Assembly (NCBI RefSeq): GCF_022763245.1
Contig: NZ_JALEGV010000014.1
Coordinates: 354,324 to 418,323 of the forward strand
DNA length: 64,000 nucleotides
Reading direction: 5' to 3'
From: Oricola sp.
Lineage (GTDB): Bacteria; Pseudomonadota; Alphaproteobacteria; Rhizobiales; Rhizobiaceae
The stretch's first letter is position 1; the number at the start of each line of letters is the position of its first letter. The notes beneath the pieces are model-generated. The model saw only the letters and a list, made by a program, of their open reading frames with translations. It was not told where the DNA came from and made no database searches. Made by a program: the position numbers and the translations under genes. Of the stretch, positions 57,691 through 64,000 are shown in pieces.

Positions 57691-57887
57691 TGCAGCCGGC
57701 GGGCGAAGCTTCGCAGGACGGTCAAGAGGGCCAGGCAGGAGAACGCGCCGAACAGGCAGAACAGCACGCGCGGCGCGGCGCCGCCGACCGGAAGCCGCAG
57801 GTGGTCCATCCCGAGGAAGCCGATGCAGGCGCCGGTCATCAGGATGATCATGGTGGGCCAGACGCCGAAGCTCTGCGAGCCCATCAC
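57684..57887 (-). CDS. Small inner-membrane protein, start uncertain
   Basis: 67 aa from GTG 57887 (ATG at 57884) with two hydrophobic stretches (WPTMIILMTGACIGFLGM; VLFCLFGAFSCLALLTVL) and a basic end (RSFARRLHY). The same frame stays open and strongly hydrophobic upstream (LLYFAVALIAGAYFLAAATD) to about 57977 but has no ATG/GTG/TTG there, so the true start may be a rare codon or the 5' part may be decayed. No family recognised. Its 3' end overlaps gluQRS by 7 bp. Confidence 0.5.
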   Translation of the reverse strand: MMGSQSFGVWPTMIILMTGACIGFLGMDHLRLPVGGAAPRVLFCLFGAFSCLALLTVLRSFARRLHY

Positions 57888-58069
57888 ATTGTCCGTCGCG
57901 GCGGCAAGGAAATAGGCGCCGGCGATGAGGGCGACGGCGAAATAGAGCAGGCTGGTCGTGTCGAAATGCGTAAGCAGTCTGACCTCCGCCCGTTTGCGGC
58001 GATCCCGTGACCCTAGGGCAGTCGGATGAAGAGAGGTTTAGGCCGACCGGTCAAATTGCAGACAAGCCG

Positions 58070-58948
58070 TCAACCTTTCTGCGCGCCCGATCCCGCCAGC
58101 GCCATCAGTCGGCGCGCCTCGCGCAGGCGGATGAGGGCGGCGTTGACCTCGGCGCCGAGGATGAAGATCGCTGCGATGATGTAGAGAAAGACCAGCGCGA
58201 TCATGATCGAGGCGAGGCCCGCATAGGTGGTCACATAGGTCGCGAAGCTTTCCAGGTAACGCGCGAAGACCATGGCGCCGATGACCCAGGCGGCGAGGGT
58301 CAGGCCGATGCCGGGGATCAGCGAGGCGAAGCTGCGCTGGCCGTTGGGCAGCCATTTGTGGGCGGCGAACAGGCCGGTGACGAGGACGGCAAGCGCGATG
58401 GCGAAGCGCCAGAACGCGATCGACGCCGACAGCGCCTCGATGCCGGGCATCCATTGCTGGGCGATGCGGAAGGCGAGCGGGGCGAGGACGAGCAGCAAGC
58501 TGATCGCCATGATGCCGAAGGTCGCCACGATGACGAAGCCGAGGCTTTGCAGCCGGATGAGGAAGATCGAGCGGGTTTCCTCCACCCGGTAGGCCCGGTT
58601 GAGCGCGACGCGCAGCGCCTCGACGCCGTTGGAGGCGAAGAAGGCGGCGGCGGCGACCGAGACCGTCAGAAGGCCGCCGCGCTGCACGGTCAGCACGCTT
58701 TCGACCTCGCGGGCGATCGGCTCGGCGATGCGCGCCGGCCAGGTGTCGAAGACGAGATGCACCGCCGTCTCGGCGAAGCGGTCGGCGCCGAGAAAGCCGG
58801 CCAGCGTCGTCGCGAAGATCAGGAACGGGAAGATCGCCAGGATCGCGGACAGCGCGACATGGCTCGCCAGCGCCCAGCCGTCGGTGGAGTTGAAATGGCC
58901 GAAGGCGTCCTGAAAGACGTGCCTGAGAACGGTCAGTCGGTGGCGCAT
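58070..58948 (-). CDS. YihY/BrkB family inner-membrane protein
   Basis: 292 aa with six membrane helices. Motifs: LASHVALSAILAIFPFLIFA at helix 1, FFASNGVEALRVALNRAYRV (the conserved N-G-EALR-alanine loop), and LVFLYIIAAIFILGAEVNAA in the last helix. Once annotated as RNase BN in error, the family's real role is unclear (possibly transport or envelope). Located beside a short membrane gene and divergent from an SDR. Confidence 0.88.
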   Translation of the reverse strand: MRHRLTVLRHVFQDAFGHFNSTDGWALASHVALSAILAIFPFLIFATTLAGFLGADRFAETAVHLVFDTWPARIAEPIAREVESVLTVQRGGLLTVSVAAAAFFASNGVEALRVALNRAYRVEETRSIFLIRLQSLGFVIVATFGIMAISLLLVLAPLAFRIAQQWMPGIEALSASIAFWRFAIALAVLVTGLFAAHKWLPNGQRSFASLIPGIGLTLAAWVIGAMVFARYLESFATYVTTYAGLASIMIALVFLYIIAAIFILGAEVNAALIRLREARRLMALAGSGAQKG

Positions 58949-59019
58949 GGGGTCACCGGCGCGATTGTTTCCGGGGCGCGAATATGGAAAAGCCCTCCTG
59001 CGGGTTCATTCGGATCACA

Positions 59020-59883
59020 ATGACAGACCACGTCTCGACACATCAGATTTCGCCGGATCGGCCTTCCATCCTGGTGACGGGCTGCTCGACCGGCATCGGC
59101 CAAGCCTGCGCCCGACGCCTGCGGCAAGACGGATATCGCGTGTTTGCGACCGCGCGCAAGGCGCAGGACCTCGACAGGCTGCGCGAGGAGGGGTTCGAGG
59201 CGCATTATCTCGACTATCGCGACGCCGACAGCATCCGTGCGACGTTCGACGCGGTGATGGCGGCGACCGGCGGGCGGCTGGACGCGCTCTTCAACAACGG
59301 CGCCCATGCGCAGCCGGGCGCGGTGGAGGACCTGCCGGTCGAGGCGCTGCGCGAGCAGTTCGAGGCCAATTTTTTCGGATGGCACGAACTGACCCGGCTC
59401 GTCGTGCCGGTGATGCGCGCGCAGGGGCATGGCCGCATCGTGCATTGCTCGTCGATCCTCGGGCTCTTGCCGGCGCCGTTGCGCGGCGCATACGTCGCAT
59501 CCAAATACGCGCTCGAAGGGCTTATGCTGACCCAGCGCATGGAGCTGGAAGGAAGCGGGATCGCGGTGGCGCTGATCGAACCGGGACCGGTGCCGTCGAT
59601 GATGGCCGCGAACGCGCTCGCCTTCGTGCGCAAATATGTGGACGTGGAGGCGAGCGTGCATGCGCGTGCCTATGAGAAGCGGCTGGCGGAACTGGAGGGC
59701 GGCGGCACGGCGGATGACGGCGGACGGGCCGCGGGCTGGGTCTATCGCGCCTTGCGGCATGCGCTGACGGCGGCTAAGCCGAGGCCGCATTACGTCGTCA
59801 CGCCGCAGGCGCGCCTCGGCGTCCTGGCCGGATGGCTGCTTCCGGCCGGTCTCTTCTATCGACTTGTGGCGCGCAGCACCTAA
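59020..59883 (+). CDS. Short-chain dehydrogenase/reductase
   Basis: 287 aa from ATG 59020 (GGATCACA just upstream). Rossmann motif TGCSTGIGQACARRL (TGxxxGIG), NNGAHA (NNAG equivalent), catalytic Ser in VHCSSILGLL and YVASKYALEG (YxxxK). The C-terminal hydrophobic LGVLAGWLLPAGLFYRLVAR suggests membrane association. Classical SDR that uses NAD(P)H; substrate unknown. Upstream of the HIG1 and cobalamin genes on the same strand, as in several rhizobia. Confidence 0.9.
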   Translation: MTDHVSTHQISPDRPSILVTGCSTGIGQACARRLRQDGYRVFATARKAQDLDRLREEGFEAHYLDYRDADSIRATFDAVMAATGGRLDALFNNGAHAQPGAVEDLPVEALREQFEANFFGWHELTRLVVPVMRAQGHGRIVHCSSILGLLPAPLRGAYVASKYALEGLMLTQRMELEGSGIAVALIEPGPVPSMMAANALAFVRKYVDVEASVHARAYEKRLAELEGGGTADDGGRAAGWVYRALRHALTAAKPRPHYVVTPQARLGVLAGWLLPAGLFYRLVARST

Positions 59884-59927
59884 CTAACGGACGTGCCGGG
59901 CCTTGATGCCGGTGGAACAGGAATGCC

Positions 59928-60119
59928 ATGTTTTATCTCGCTCTCGTCATCATGCTGGCCGTCGCGGCGGTGCTGTTCGTCGGCCTGCGCAACCTCTTGC
60001 GCAACGGCGACGCCAATTTCTCCAACAAGATGATGCAGCTGCGCGTGTTCCTGCAGTTCATCGCGGTGGTGGTGATCGTCATCGGCATCTACATCGCCCG
60101 GTCGAACGGCGCGGGCTGA
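59928..60119 (+). CDS. Twin-transmembrane HIG1-domain protein
   Basis: 63 aa. Two hydrophobic helices (FYLALVIMLAVAAVLFVGL and LRVFLQFIAVVVIVIGIYI) joined by a loop RNLLRNGDANFSNKMMQ typical of bacterial HIG1/DUF2909-like proteins. Mitochondrial HIG1 proteins (Rcf1) associate with cytochrome oxidase; a respiratory role in bacteria is plausible but not shown. AGGA lies 7 nt upstream; it precedes the adenosyltransferase gene by 8 nt and is probably co-transcribed. Confidence 0.85.
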   Translation: MFYLALVIMLAVAAVLFVGLRNLLRNGDANFSNKMMQLRVFLQFIAVVVIVIGIYIARSNGAG

Positions 60120-60127
60120 GGCGTTCG

Positions 60128-60709
60128 ATGGTCGTTCTCAACAAGATCTACACCAGGACCGGCGATGACGGGACGACCGCGCTCGGCACCGGCGAACGCC
60201 GGCCGAAGCACGATCTGAGGGTCGCCGCCTACGGCACCGTCGACGAGGCCAATGCCTGCATCGGCATGGCGCGGGTGCACACGGCCGGGCTGGACGGTCC
60301 GCTCGACGCGATGCTGGCGCGCATCCAGAACGACCTGTTCGACCTCGGCGCCGATCTCTGCACGCCGGAAGGCGACGAACCGCCGGCCTATGAGCCGCTG
60401 CGGGTCACCGCCGGCCAGGTCGAGCGGGTGGAGGCGGATATCGACGCGCTGAACGCTGACCTGAAGCCGCTGCGCTCCTTCGTGCTGCCGGGCGGCTCTC
60501 CCGCCGCCGCCGCGCTGCACCTGGCGCGCACGGTGTCGCGCCGCGCCGAACGGCTGATGGTCGAACTTGCCGCCATGCCGGACGAGACGGTCAACGCGCA
60601 TGCGCTGAAATACGTCAACCGCGTCTCCGATTTCCTGTTCGTCGCCTCGCGCGCCGTCAACGGGAACGGCGCGCGCGACGTGCTCTGGACACCGGGCGAG
60701 AATCGCTAG
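60128..60709 (+). CDS. Cob(I)yrinic acid a,c-diamide adenosyltransferase (PduO type)
   Basis: 193 aa. The N-terminal ATP site is VVLNKIYTRTGDDGTTALGT, a hallmark of PduO-type enzymes; YGTVDEANACIGMARVH and ARTVSRRAERLMVELA are the other conserved blocks (the latter contributes the active-site Arg). It adenosylates cob(I)alamin to make coenzyme B12. Starts 8 nt after the HIG1 gene. In rhizobia this gene often precedes etfB. Confidence 0.93.
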   Translation: MVVLNKIYTRTGDDGTTALGTGERRPKHDLRVAAYGTVDEANACIGMARVHTAGLDGPLDAMLARIQNDLFDLGADLCTPEGDEPPAYEPLRVTAGQVERVEADIDALNADLKPLRSFVLPGGSPAAAALHLARTVSRRAERLMVELAAMPDETVNAHALKYVNRVSDFLFVASRAVNGNGARDVLWTPGENR

Positions 60710-60732
60710 GACCGACGCCCGGTGGCGGCCGG

Positions 60733-61758
60733 TCAGATCATGTGGGCGCGATATTCGCCCTGACGCTCGAGCATCCAGCCGGGATATTCCGCCGGAAGCC
60801 GCGTCACGGCGTCGAGTGCGGCCAGGTCCTCCGTCGACAGCGAGACCTCGGCGGCGCCGACATTGTCCTGCAACTGGTCGATCCGCTTGGCGCCGACGAT
60901 CACGCTGCTCACCGCCTTCTGGTGGAGAAGCCAGGCCAGCGCCACCTGCGGCACGGTGCATCCCTTGTCGGCCGCGATGGTGCGCATGACCTCGATGGCG
61001 TCATAGGCGCGGTCCTTGTCGATGGGCGGGAAATCGAAATTCACCCGCCTGCCTTCCGCCGTCGTGCCCTCGCGGTCGTATTTGCCGGAGAGGAAACCGC
61101 CGGCGAGCGGGCTCCAGACCATCAGCCCGATGCCTTCCGACTCAAGCATCGGCGTCACCTCGCGTTCGAGGTCGCGTCCGGCCAGCGTGTAATAGGCCTG
61201 CAGCGAGACGATCGGCGCCAGCTGGCGCGCCTCGGCGATGCCGACGGCCTTGACGATCTGCCAGGCCGCCCAGTTGGACAGGCCGAGATAGCGGACATGG
61301 CCGTGGCGGACCAGCGTGTCGAGCGCTTCCAGGGTCTCGACGATCGGGGTCGCCGGGTCGAAGCCGTGGATCTGGTAGAGGTCGATGTGATCGAGCTGAA
61401 GCCGCTTCAGGCTCGCCTTCGCCTGGTCGAGGATGTGGCCGCGCGAGGCGCCGCGCGCGTTGGGGCCCGCGCCCATCGGGCCGAGCACCTTGGTCGCGAT
61501 CACCACGTCCTCGCGGGCGATGCCGAGGTTCCGGAGCGACTGGCCGAGGATCTCCTCGCTCTTGCCGGTCGCGTAGATGTTGGCGGTGTCGATGAAGTTG
61601 ACGCCCGCGTCGAGCGCGGTGCGGACGAGGCCGTCGGCTTCCTCCTGTCGGAGCTTGCCGATATGGCCCCACATGTCGTCCGATCCGCCGAAGGTCATGG
61701 TGCCGAGGCAGAGTTCGGAAACGAAAAGGCCGCTGTGGCCGAGACGACGATAACGCAT
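60733..61758 (-). CDS. Aldo/keto reductase
   Basis: 341 aa from ATG 61758, AAAGGGA about 7 nt upstream. NADPH-dependent TIM-barrel reductase: MRYRRLGHSGLFVSELCLGT start, FIDTANIYATGKSEEILG (catalytic Asp and Tyr), the Lys in VVIATKVLGPMG, YQIHGFDPATPIVETLEALD and YLGLSNWAAWQI. C-terminal SSVIVGAKRIDQLQDNVGA binds the cofactor phosphate. Divergent from an AraC regulator that probably controls it. Physiological substrate unknown; the pair resembles others that detoxify aldehydes. Confidence 0.92.
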   Translation of the reverse strand: MRYRRLGHSGLFVSELCLGTMTFGGSDDMWGHIGKLRQEEADGLVRTALDAGVNFIDTANIYATGKSEEILGQSLRNLGIAREDVVIATKVLGPMGAGPNARGASRGHILDQAKASLKRLQLDHIDLYQIHGFDPATPIVETLEALDTLVRHGHVRYLGLSNWAAWQIVKAVGIAEARQLAPIVSLQAYYTLAGRDLEREVTPMLESEGIGLMVWSPLAGGFLSGKYDREGTTAEGRRVNFDFPPIDKDRAYDAIEVMRTIAADKGCTVPQVALAWLLHQKAVSSVIVGAKRIDQLQDNVGAAEVSLSTEDLAALDAVTRLPAEYPGWMLERQGEYRAHMI

Positions 61759-61927
61759 GGATGTCCCTTTCGTGGAGCGCCGGGACCGGGACGGCCGCGG
61801 CGTGGGGCGAATGTGGGGACGGCCCGGCGGGCGACGCCACGCCGATCCTCGCGAATTTCTGCCTGATCCTCTCAATCCGCCGCGCCGGCGCTTTCACCGC
61901 GGGGGCGCGTTCGGCTAGTCTCGGACC

Positions 61928-62833
61928 ATGGACACGGCCCGCCTCGAAACCCTGAAGTCCCGCGCAGTGGCGCTCTGGAAGCGCCACGGGCGCGAAACCC
62001 CGCTGCCGGGGCTCCACGTGACCGTCATGGAGGCGCCGTCCGGCCTCTTGCACGGCGTCTACAGGCCGTCGCTCTGCGTCGTGTTGCAGGGATCGAAGAT
62101 CAGCCAGCTCGGCGGGCAGACCTATCGCTACGAGGTCGGCAAGTGCCTGATCACGTCGCTGGAGGTGCCGATCCGGGCGCGGATCCTCGATGCGTCGCCG
62201 CAAGCGCCCTATGTCGCCTTCGTCCTCGACATCGACCCGGCGGTCGTCTCGGAGCTGCTGCTGGAAATCGCCAACGGCGAGGCGCCGACCGTGCCGCCGT
62301 CCGCGGCGCTGAGCGTGCATCCGCTGGCCCAGGACCTGATCGGCCCGATGGAGCGGCTGCTGGCGCTGGCCGACAATCCGCGCGACATCGCGGTGCTGGC
62401 ACCGATGGTCCGGCGCGAGATCTTCTGGCACCTGCTGAACGGGCCGCAGGGCGCGATGATGCGCCAGATCGGCCTCGCCGACAGCCGCACGGCGCGGATC
62501 AGCCGGTCGATCGCCTGGGTGCGGGAGAATTTCACCGAGACGATCAGCGTGGCGCATCTCGCCGGGCTGGCCGGCATGAGCCCGGCGACCTTCCACCGCC
62601 ATTTCAAGGCGGCGACCGACATGACGCCGGTGCAGTTCCAGAAGACGCTCCGTCTGCAGGAGGCGCGGCGGCTGCTTCTCGCGCAGGGCGCCGACGTGGC
62701 GCAGATCGGTTTCGCCATCGGCTATGAGAGCCCGTCGCAGTTCTCCCGCGAATACCGCCGCATGTTCGGCGCGCCGCCCGGCCGCGACGGCGTCGCCATC
62801 CGCCGGACGGTCGCGCCGGAGAGCCACGCCTGA
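61928..62833 (+). CDS. AraC family transcriptional regulator (AraC_N domain)
   Basis: 301 aa. An N-terminal AraC_N cupin-like domain (TVMEAPSGLLHGVYRPSLCV, VGKCLITSLEVPIRARI) followed by two helix-turn-helix motifs: ISVAHLAGLAGMSPATFHRH and DVAQIGFAIGYESPSQFSRE. The N-terminal domain group (type PF06719) is often adjacent to the gene it regulates. Here it is divergent to the aldo/keto reductase with 169 bp between, which should carry the operators. Confidence 0.93.
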   Translation: MDTARLETLKSRAVALWKRHGRETPLPGLHVTVMEAPSGLLHGVYRPSLCVVLQGSKISQLGGQTYRYEVGKCLITSLEVPIRARILDASPQAPYVAFVLDIDPAVVSELLLEIANGEAPTVPPSAALSVHPLAQDLIGPMERLLALADNPRDIAVLAPMVRREIFWHLLNGPQGAMMRQIGLADSRTARISRSIAWVRENFTETISVAHLAGLAGMSPATFHRHFKAATDMTPVQFQKTLRLQEARRLLLAQGADVAQIGFAIGYESPSQFSREYRRMFGAPPGRDGVAIRRTVAPESHA

Positions 62834-62918
62834 CGGGCGCCGACGGGCAGGATCGATTTCCCTCCGGCCGCAAATTGGTCTAGGACCCGGGCGATCACGT
62901 TCGGGACCGGTCGCCTTC

Positions 62919-63692
62919 ATGTTCATTCCGCTTCATGACGCCAACAATCTCAAGCACATCAAGGCGCAATATGTGACGCTGACGCTGATCGCGGCCAATG
63001 TGATCGTCTATCTCATCGTCAATCTGAACATCCTCGACGGCGCCTATGCGGCGGCCGTCATCTCGTTCGGCTACATCCCGGCCGTGGTGAACGACGTGAT
63101 CGAATTGCCGCCGGGCTATGTCTACATCCCCGAGGAATTCTCGCTCGTCTCTTATTCCTTCCTGCACAGCGACTTCATGCACCTGGCCTCCAACATGCTG
63201 TTCCTGTGGGTGTTCGGCGACAATGTGGAGGATGCGCTGGGGCATGTGCGCTACCTCGTCTTCTATGCCGCCTGCGCGGCGGCCGGCGCGCTGGCGCATG
63301 GCCTCCTGCTGCCGGAATCGACCGCGCCGCTGATCGGCGCGTCCGGAGCGATCTCCGGCGTGATCGGCGCCTATCTGATGCTGCATCCGAAGGTGCGGAT
63401 CTGGGTGCTCGCCTTCGGCCGCATCCCCTTGCGGCTGCCGGCCTTCATTCCGCTGGGGCTGTGGATCGCCTACCAACTCGTGGCGATCGTCGCGCTCGCC
63501 GACGAGGGGGTGTCGTGGGCGGCGCATGTCGGCGGTTTCTTCGCCGGCGTCGTCCTCGTCGTGGTGTTGAAACGGCGCGCGGTGCCGCTGTTCGACCGGG
63601 CGCTGGTGACGCCGAAATCCGTCGATCTGGAGGAGGCGCCGATCCGATCCGACCGGGACGACCCGCCGCCGCAGAACTGGGGCCGCGGCTGA
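62919..63692 (+). CDS. Rhomboid family intramembrane serine protease
   Basis: 257 aa, six membrane helices. Catalytic Ser in IGASGAISGVIGAY (GxSG) and His in AAHVGGFFAG in the last helix; SFLHSDFMHLASNMLFLWVF is the conserved H..HL..N region forming the oxyanion hole. Short cytoplasmic C-terminal tail with acidic residues. Substrates in rhizobia are unknown. The start at ATG 62919 (MFIPLHDANN) is typical of this group. Confidence 0.92.
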   Translation: MFIPLHDANNLKHIKAQYVTLTLIAANVIVYLIVNLNILDGAYAAAVISFGYIPAVVNDVIELPPGYVYIPEEFSLVSYSFLHSDFMHLASNMLFLWVFGDNVEDALGHVRYLVFYAACAAAGALAHGLLLPESTAPLIGASGAISGVIGAYLMLHPKVRIWVLAFGRIPLRLPAFIPLGLWIAYQLVAIVALADEGVSWAAHVGGFFAGVVLVVVLKRRAVPLFDRALVTPKSVDLEEAPIRSDRDDPPPQNWGRG

Positions 63693-63711
63693 GGCGCGGT
63701 CCGGGAAACGC

Positions 63712-63735
63712 ATTGACGTTTACGTTCACGTCAAT
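63712..63735. promoter_or_regulatory. Inverted repeat upstream of etfB, candidate operator
   Basis: ATTGACGT-TTACGTTC-ACGTCAAT, perfect 8-bp arms, about 160 bp upstream of etfB. The TTGACG...CGTCAA half-sites resemble the recognition pattern reported for MerR-type LiuR regulators of branched-chain amino-acid and fatty-acid degradation, a plausible regulator for an electron-transfer flavoprotein. The identity of the binding protein is inference. Confidence 0.45.
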
Positions 63736-63893
63736 TAATCGGTCAATAAAATCGATTTGCTAGGTCCGGCTAGGGGTTGCCCGCCCATTTGGAAAGCGGC
63801 ATTCCCGTCCCGACTGCAAATGTCGACTTTGCGCAAGTGGCGCATGCGGCCCCGATTTAAGGGTGGGCCGACGAGAACGGGAGAGAATTGCAA

Positions 63894-64000
63894 ATGAAAG
63901 TGTTGGTGCCGGTCAAGCGTGTGATCGACTACAATGTGAAGGTTCGCGTGAAGGCTGACGGTTCGGGTGTCGAGCTTGCGAATGTGAAGATGAGCATGAA
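63894..64000 (+). CDS. etfB: Electron transfer flavoprotein beta subunit, 5' end only
   Basis: Only about 35 codons lie in the window: [20 protein letters not shown] then [15 protein letters not shown], which is the standard alphaproteobacterial EtfB N terminus ([15 protein letters not shown]). GGGAGAG lies about 7 nt upstream. EtfAB passes electrons from acyl-CoA dehydrogenases to ubiquinone. The remainder, and presumably etfA, lies beyond the window. Confidence 0.92.
   Translation, partial: MKVLVPVKRVIDYNVKVRVKADGSGVELANVKMSM

Overview
The window is a chromosomal segment of a GC-rich alphaproteobacterium, most probably of the order Hyphomicrobiales (Rhizobiales). The evidence is a MetA-family homoserine acyltransferase behind a SAM-II riboswitch, small rhizobial families (DUF4167, DUF1178, DUF1488, a MAKGQ-type peptide), and two gene blocks, ubiG/lysC-ptsP-prfA-prmC-DUF4167-clpB and argJ-parvulin/secA, that I recall as typical of that order. 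I cannot name genus or species. Most of the window is dense core genome; one insertion sequence with cargo is clearly foreign.

Layout. 1-4.5 kb: a tripartite tricarboxylate transporter (tctBAC) behind a succinate-semialdehyde-type dehydrogenase. 4.9-6.6 kb: tRNA-Arg(CCT), then metA and a translationally overlapping GNAT gene, both downstream of a SAM-II aptamer and a recognisable promoter. 6.63-8.84 kb: an insertion sequence with 19/20 matching terminal inverted repeats. Its transposase is broken by a stop and a frameshift. It carries three AT-rich cargo genes, including a Panacea (DUF4065) protein overlapped by a coiled-coil/two-helix membrane protein, which looks like a PanAT-type toxin-antitoxin pair. 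8.9-16 kb: a 5TM-PAS-GGDEF protein, a cold-shock protein/S21 cluster and many small conserved proteins. 16-20.3 kb: SH3 protein, MoxR ATPase, hydroxyacyl-CoA dehydrogenase, MmcQ-like protein and a frameshifted L,D-transpeptidase. 20.4-38 kb: housekeeping genes (clpB, prmC, prfA, ptsP, lysC, ubiG, grxC, comF, mutT, argJ, parvulin). 38-44.6 kb: secA, a sulfotransferase, and a flippase coupled to a FemAB/BioF2-like acyltransferase. 44.6-53.5 kb: acyl-CoA synthetase, a paralogue of the 15-kb hypothetical gene, and a three-gene operon for a GltD-like flavoprotein, pyruvate:ferredoxin/flavodoxin oxidoreductase (nifJ) and a dihydroorotate-dehydrogenase-like protein. 53.8-64 kb: tRNA-Leu(CAA), exoD, dsbB-like, HNH nuclease, AlkA-like glycosylase, gluQRS, YihY, SDR, HIG1 protein, ATP:cobalamin adenosyltransferase, an aldo/keto reductase divergent from an AraC regulator, rhomboid protease, and the first codons of etfB behind an inverted-repeat operator candidate.

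The most notable accessory unit is the insertion sequence with its Panacea cargo, inserted 14 bp upstream of the metA -35 box. Function calls come from reading motifs by eye; no database search was possible.
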